DNA of 64,000 bases from Neobacillus niacini (GTDB taxonomy: Bacteria; Bacillota; Bacilli; Bacillales; Cytobacillaceae), in assembly GCF_023715415.1 (NCBI RefSeq), contig NZ_JAMBOB010000001.1, forward strand, positions 558,001-622,000, written 5' to 3'. The notes below the pieces were generated by a model. That model saw only the letters and a program-made list of their open reading frames with translations, ran no database searches and was not told the origin of the DNA. Numbering within the stretch: the stretch's first letter is position 1; each line of letters opens with the position of its first letter. This document shows, piece by piece, positions 63,772-64,000 of the stretch. The position numbers and the translations under genes were made by a program.

Positions 63772-64000
63772 TCCTATCACTTTTGGCGGGAATTGGGGTA
63801 GTCTTGCACACGGTGATGCCAGCCTTTTTAACCATTAAACCAGATATGATGCTTGCAATGATGTTTTTAGGAATTATTCTGATTCCAGAAATTAAGAGTG
63901 TTATGCTTTTGTCTATTGTGACCGGAGCATTATCTGCACTAACAACTGGTTTTCCTGGCGGCCAGATTCCTAATATCATTGATAAGCCCATTACAGCGTT
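63750..64000 (+). CDS. trpP: Tryptophan transporter TrpP (N-terminal 83 residues; rest beyond the window)
   Basis: The visible part starts MNTKNLVVLSLLAGIGVVLH and shows two to three membrane segments and PDMMLAMMFLGIIL and TGFPGGQIPN, matching the TrpP (YhaG) tryptophan uptake protein of Bacillus. Its place after hit agrees with B. subtilis. The ATG follows GAGGAG. The periodic triplet leader supports the identification, since trpP is a TRAP target. Confidence 0.87.
   Translation, partial: MNTKNLVVLSLLAGIGVVLHTVMPAFLTIKPDMMLAMMFLGIILIPEIKSVMLLSIVTGALSALTTGFPGGQIPNIIDKPITA

Overview
The window reads as a stretch of chromosome from an endospore-forming, AT-rich member of the Bacillaceae. The gerPA-PF operon, spore-coat ATP-grasp genes, comK, hemEHY, ecsABC, addAB and a TRAP-type trpP leader all point there. 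Many neighbourhoods match, from memory, the yit, yis, yhj, yhf and yha regions of Bacillus subtilis. The species cannot be named from this sequence alone. There is no rRNA, tRNA, insertion sequence, prophage or CRISPR array that I can see. Both window ends cut genes: clpB on the left and trpP on the right.

Region 1 (1-8.9 kb) holds clpB with a CtsR-type operator and yjzC. It then has an anaerobic/molybdenum-cofactor block: two Fnr paralogues with C-terminal iron-sulfur cysteines enclose mobB, moeA, ric and moaA, followed by a radical SAM/SPASM gene. Two Fnr-type boxes sit at identical distances from good -10 hexamers, ahead of ric and ahead of the radical SAM gene. Region 2 (8.9-16.7 kb) is a housekeeping block: yitW/yitV/yitU, small conserved ORFs, ipi, yitT, a DegV protein, yitL/cvfB, yajQ and an SDR stress protein. 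Region 3 (16.7-26.1 kb) has a membrane-anchored amylase-family protein that has lost all catalytic residues and asnO. It continues with a tungsten/molybdenum enzyme group (moeB, aldehyde ferredoxin oxidoreductase, moaD and a second small protein ending in Gly-Gly), then yisL. It ends with a truncated CpaF ATPase gene behind a cyclic-di-GMP-I riboswitch.

Region 4 (26.2-43.7 kb) contains gerPABCDEF with a SigK-type promoter, addAB, a signal peptidase with neighbours, an LCP protein, yhjD with a LexA-like box, comK, an IDEAL-domain protein, an M48 protease, azlCD, and lcfB with a FadR-type operator. Region 5 (43.9-50.6 kb) is five consecutive ATP-grasp ligase genes on one strand behind a SigK-type promoter. 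One of them is a long protein with a degenerate extra N-terminal copy. Region 6 (50.7-64 kb) contains lplJ-yhfI, hemEHY, a permease, a PAP2 phosphatase, an amidohydrolase, ecsABC, hit and trpP. A gene-free 589-base gap between ecsA and hit holds a decayed tandem repeat of about 140 bases.

The most noteworthy signals are the dead amylase homologue, the riboswitch stranded ahead of a broken pilus ATPase gene, the ATP-grasp cluster, the paired Gly-Gly proteins beside the oxidoreductase, and the two-member Fnr circuit. Starts were chosen by ribosome binding site. All family and synteny statements are recalled, not searched.
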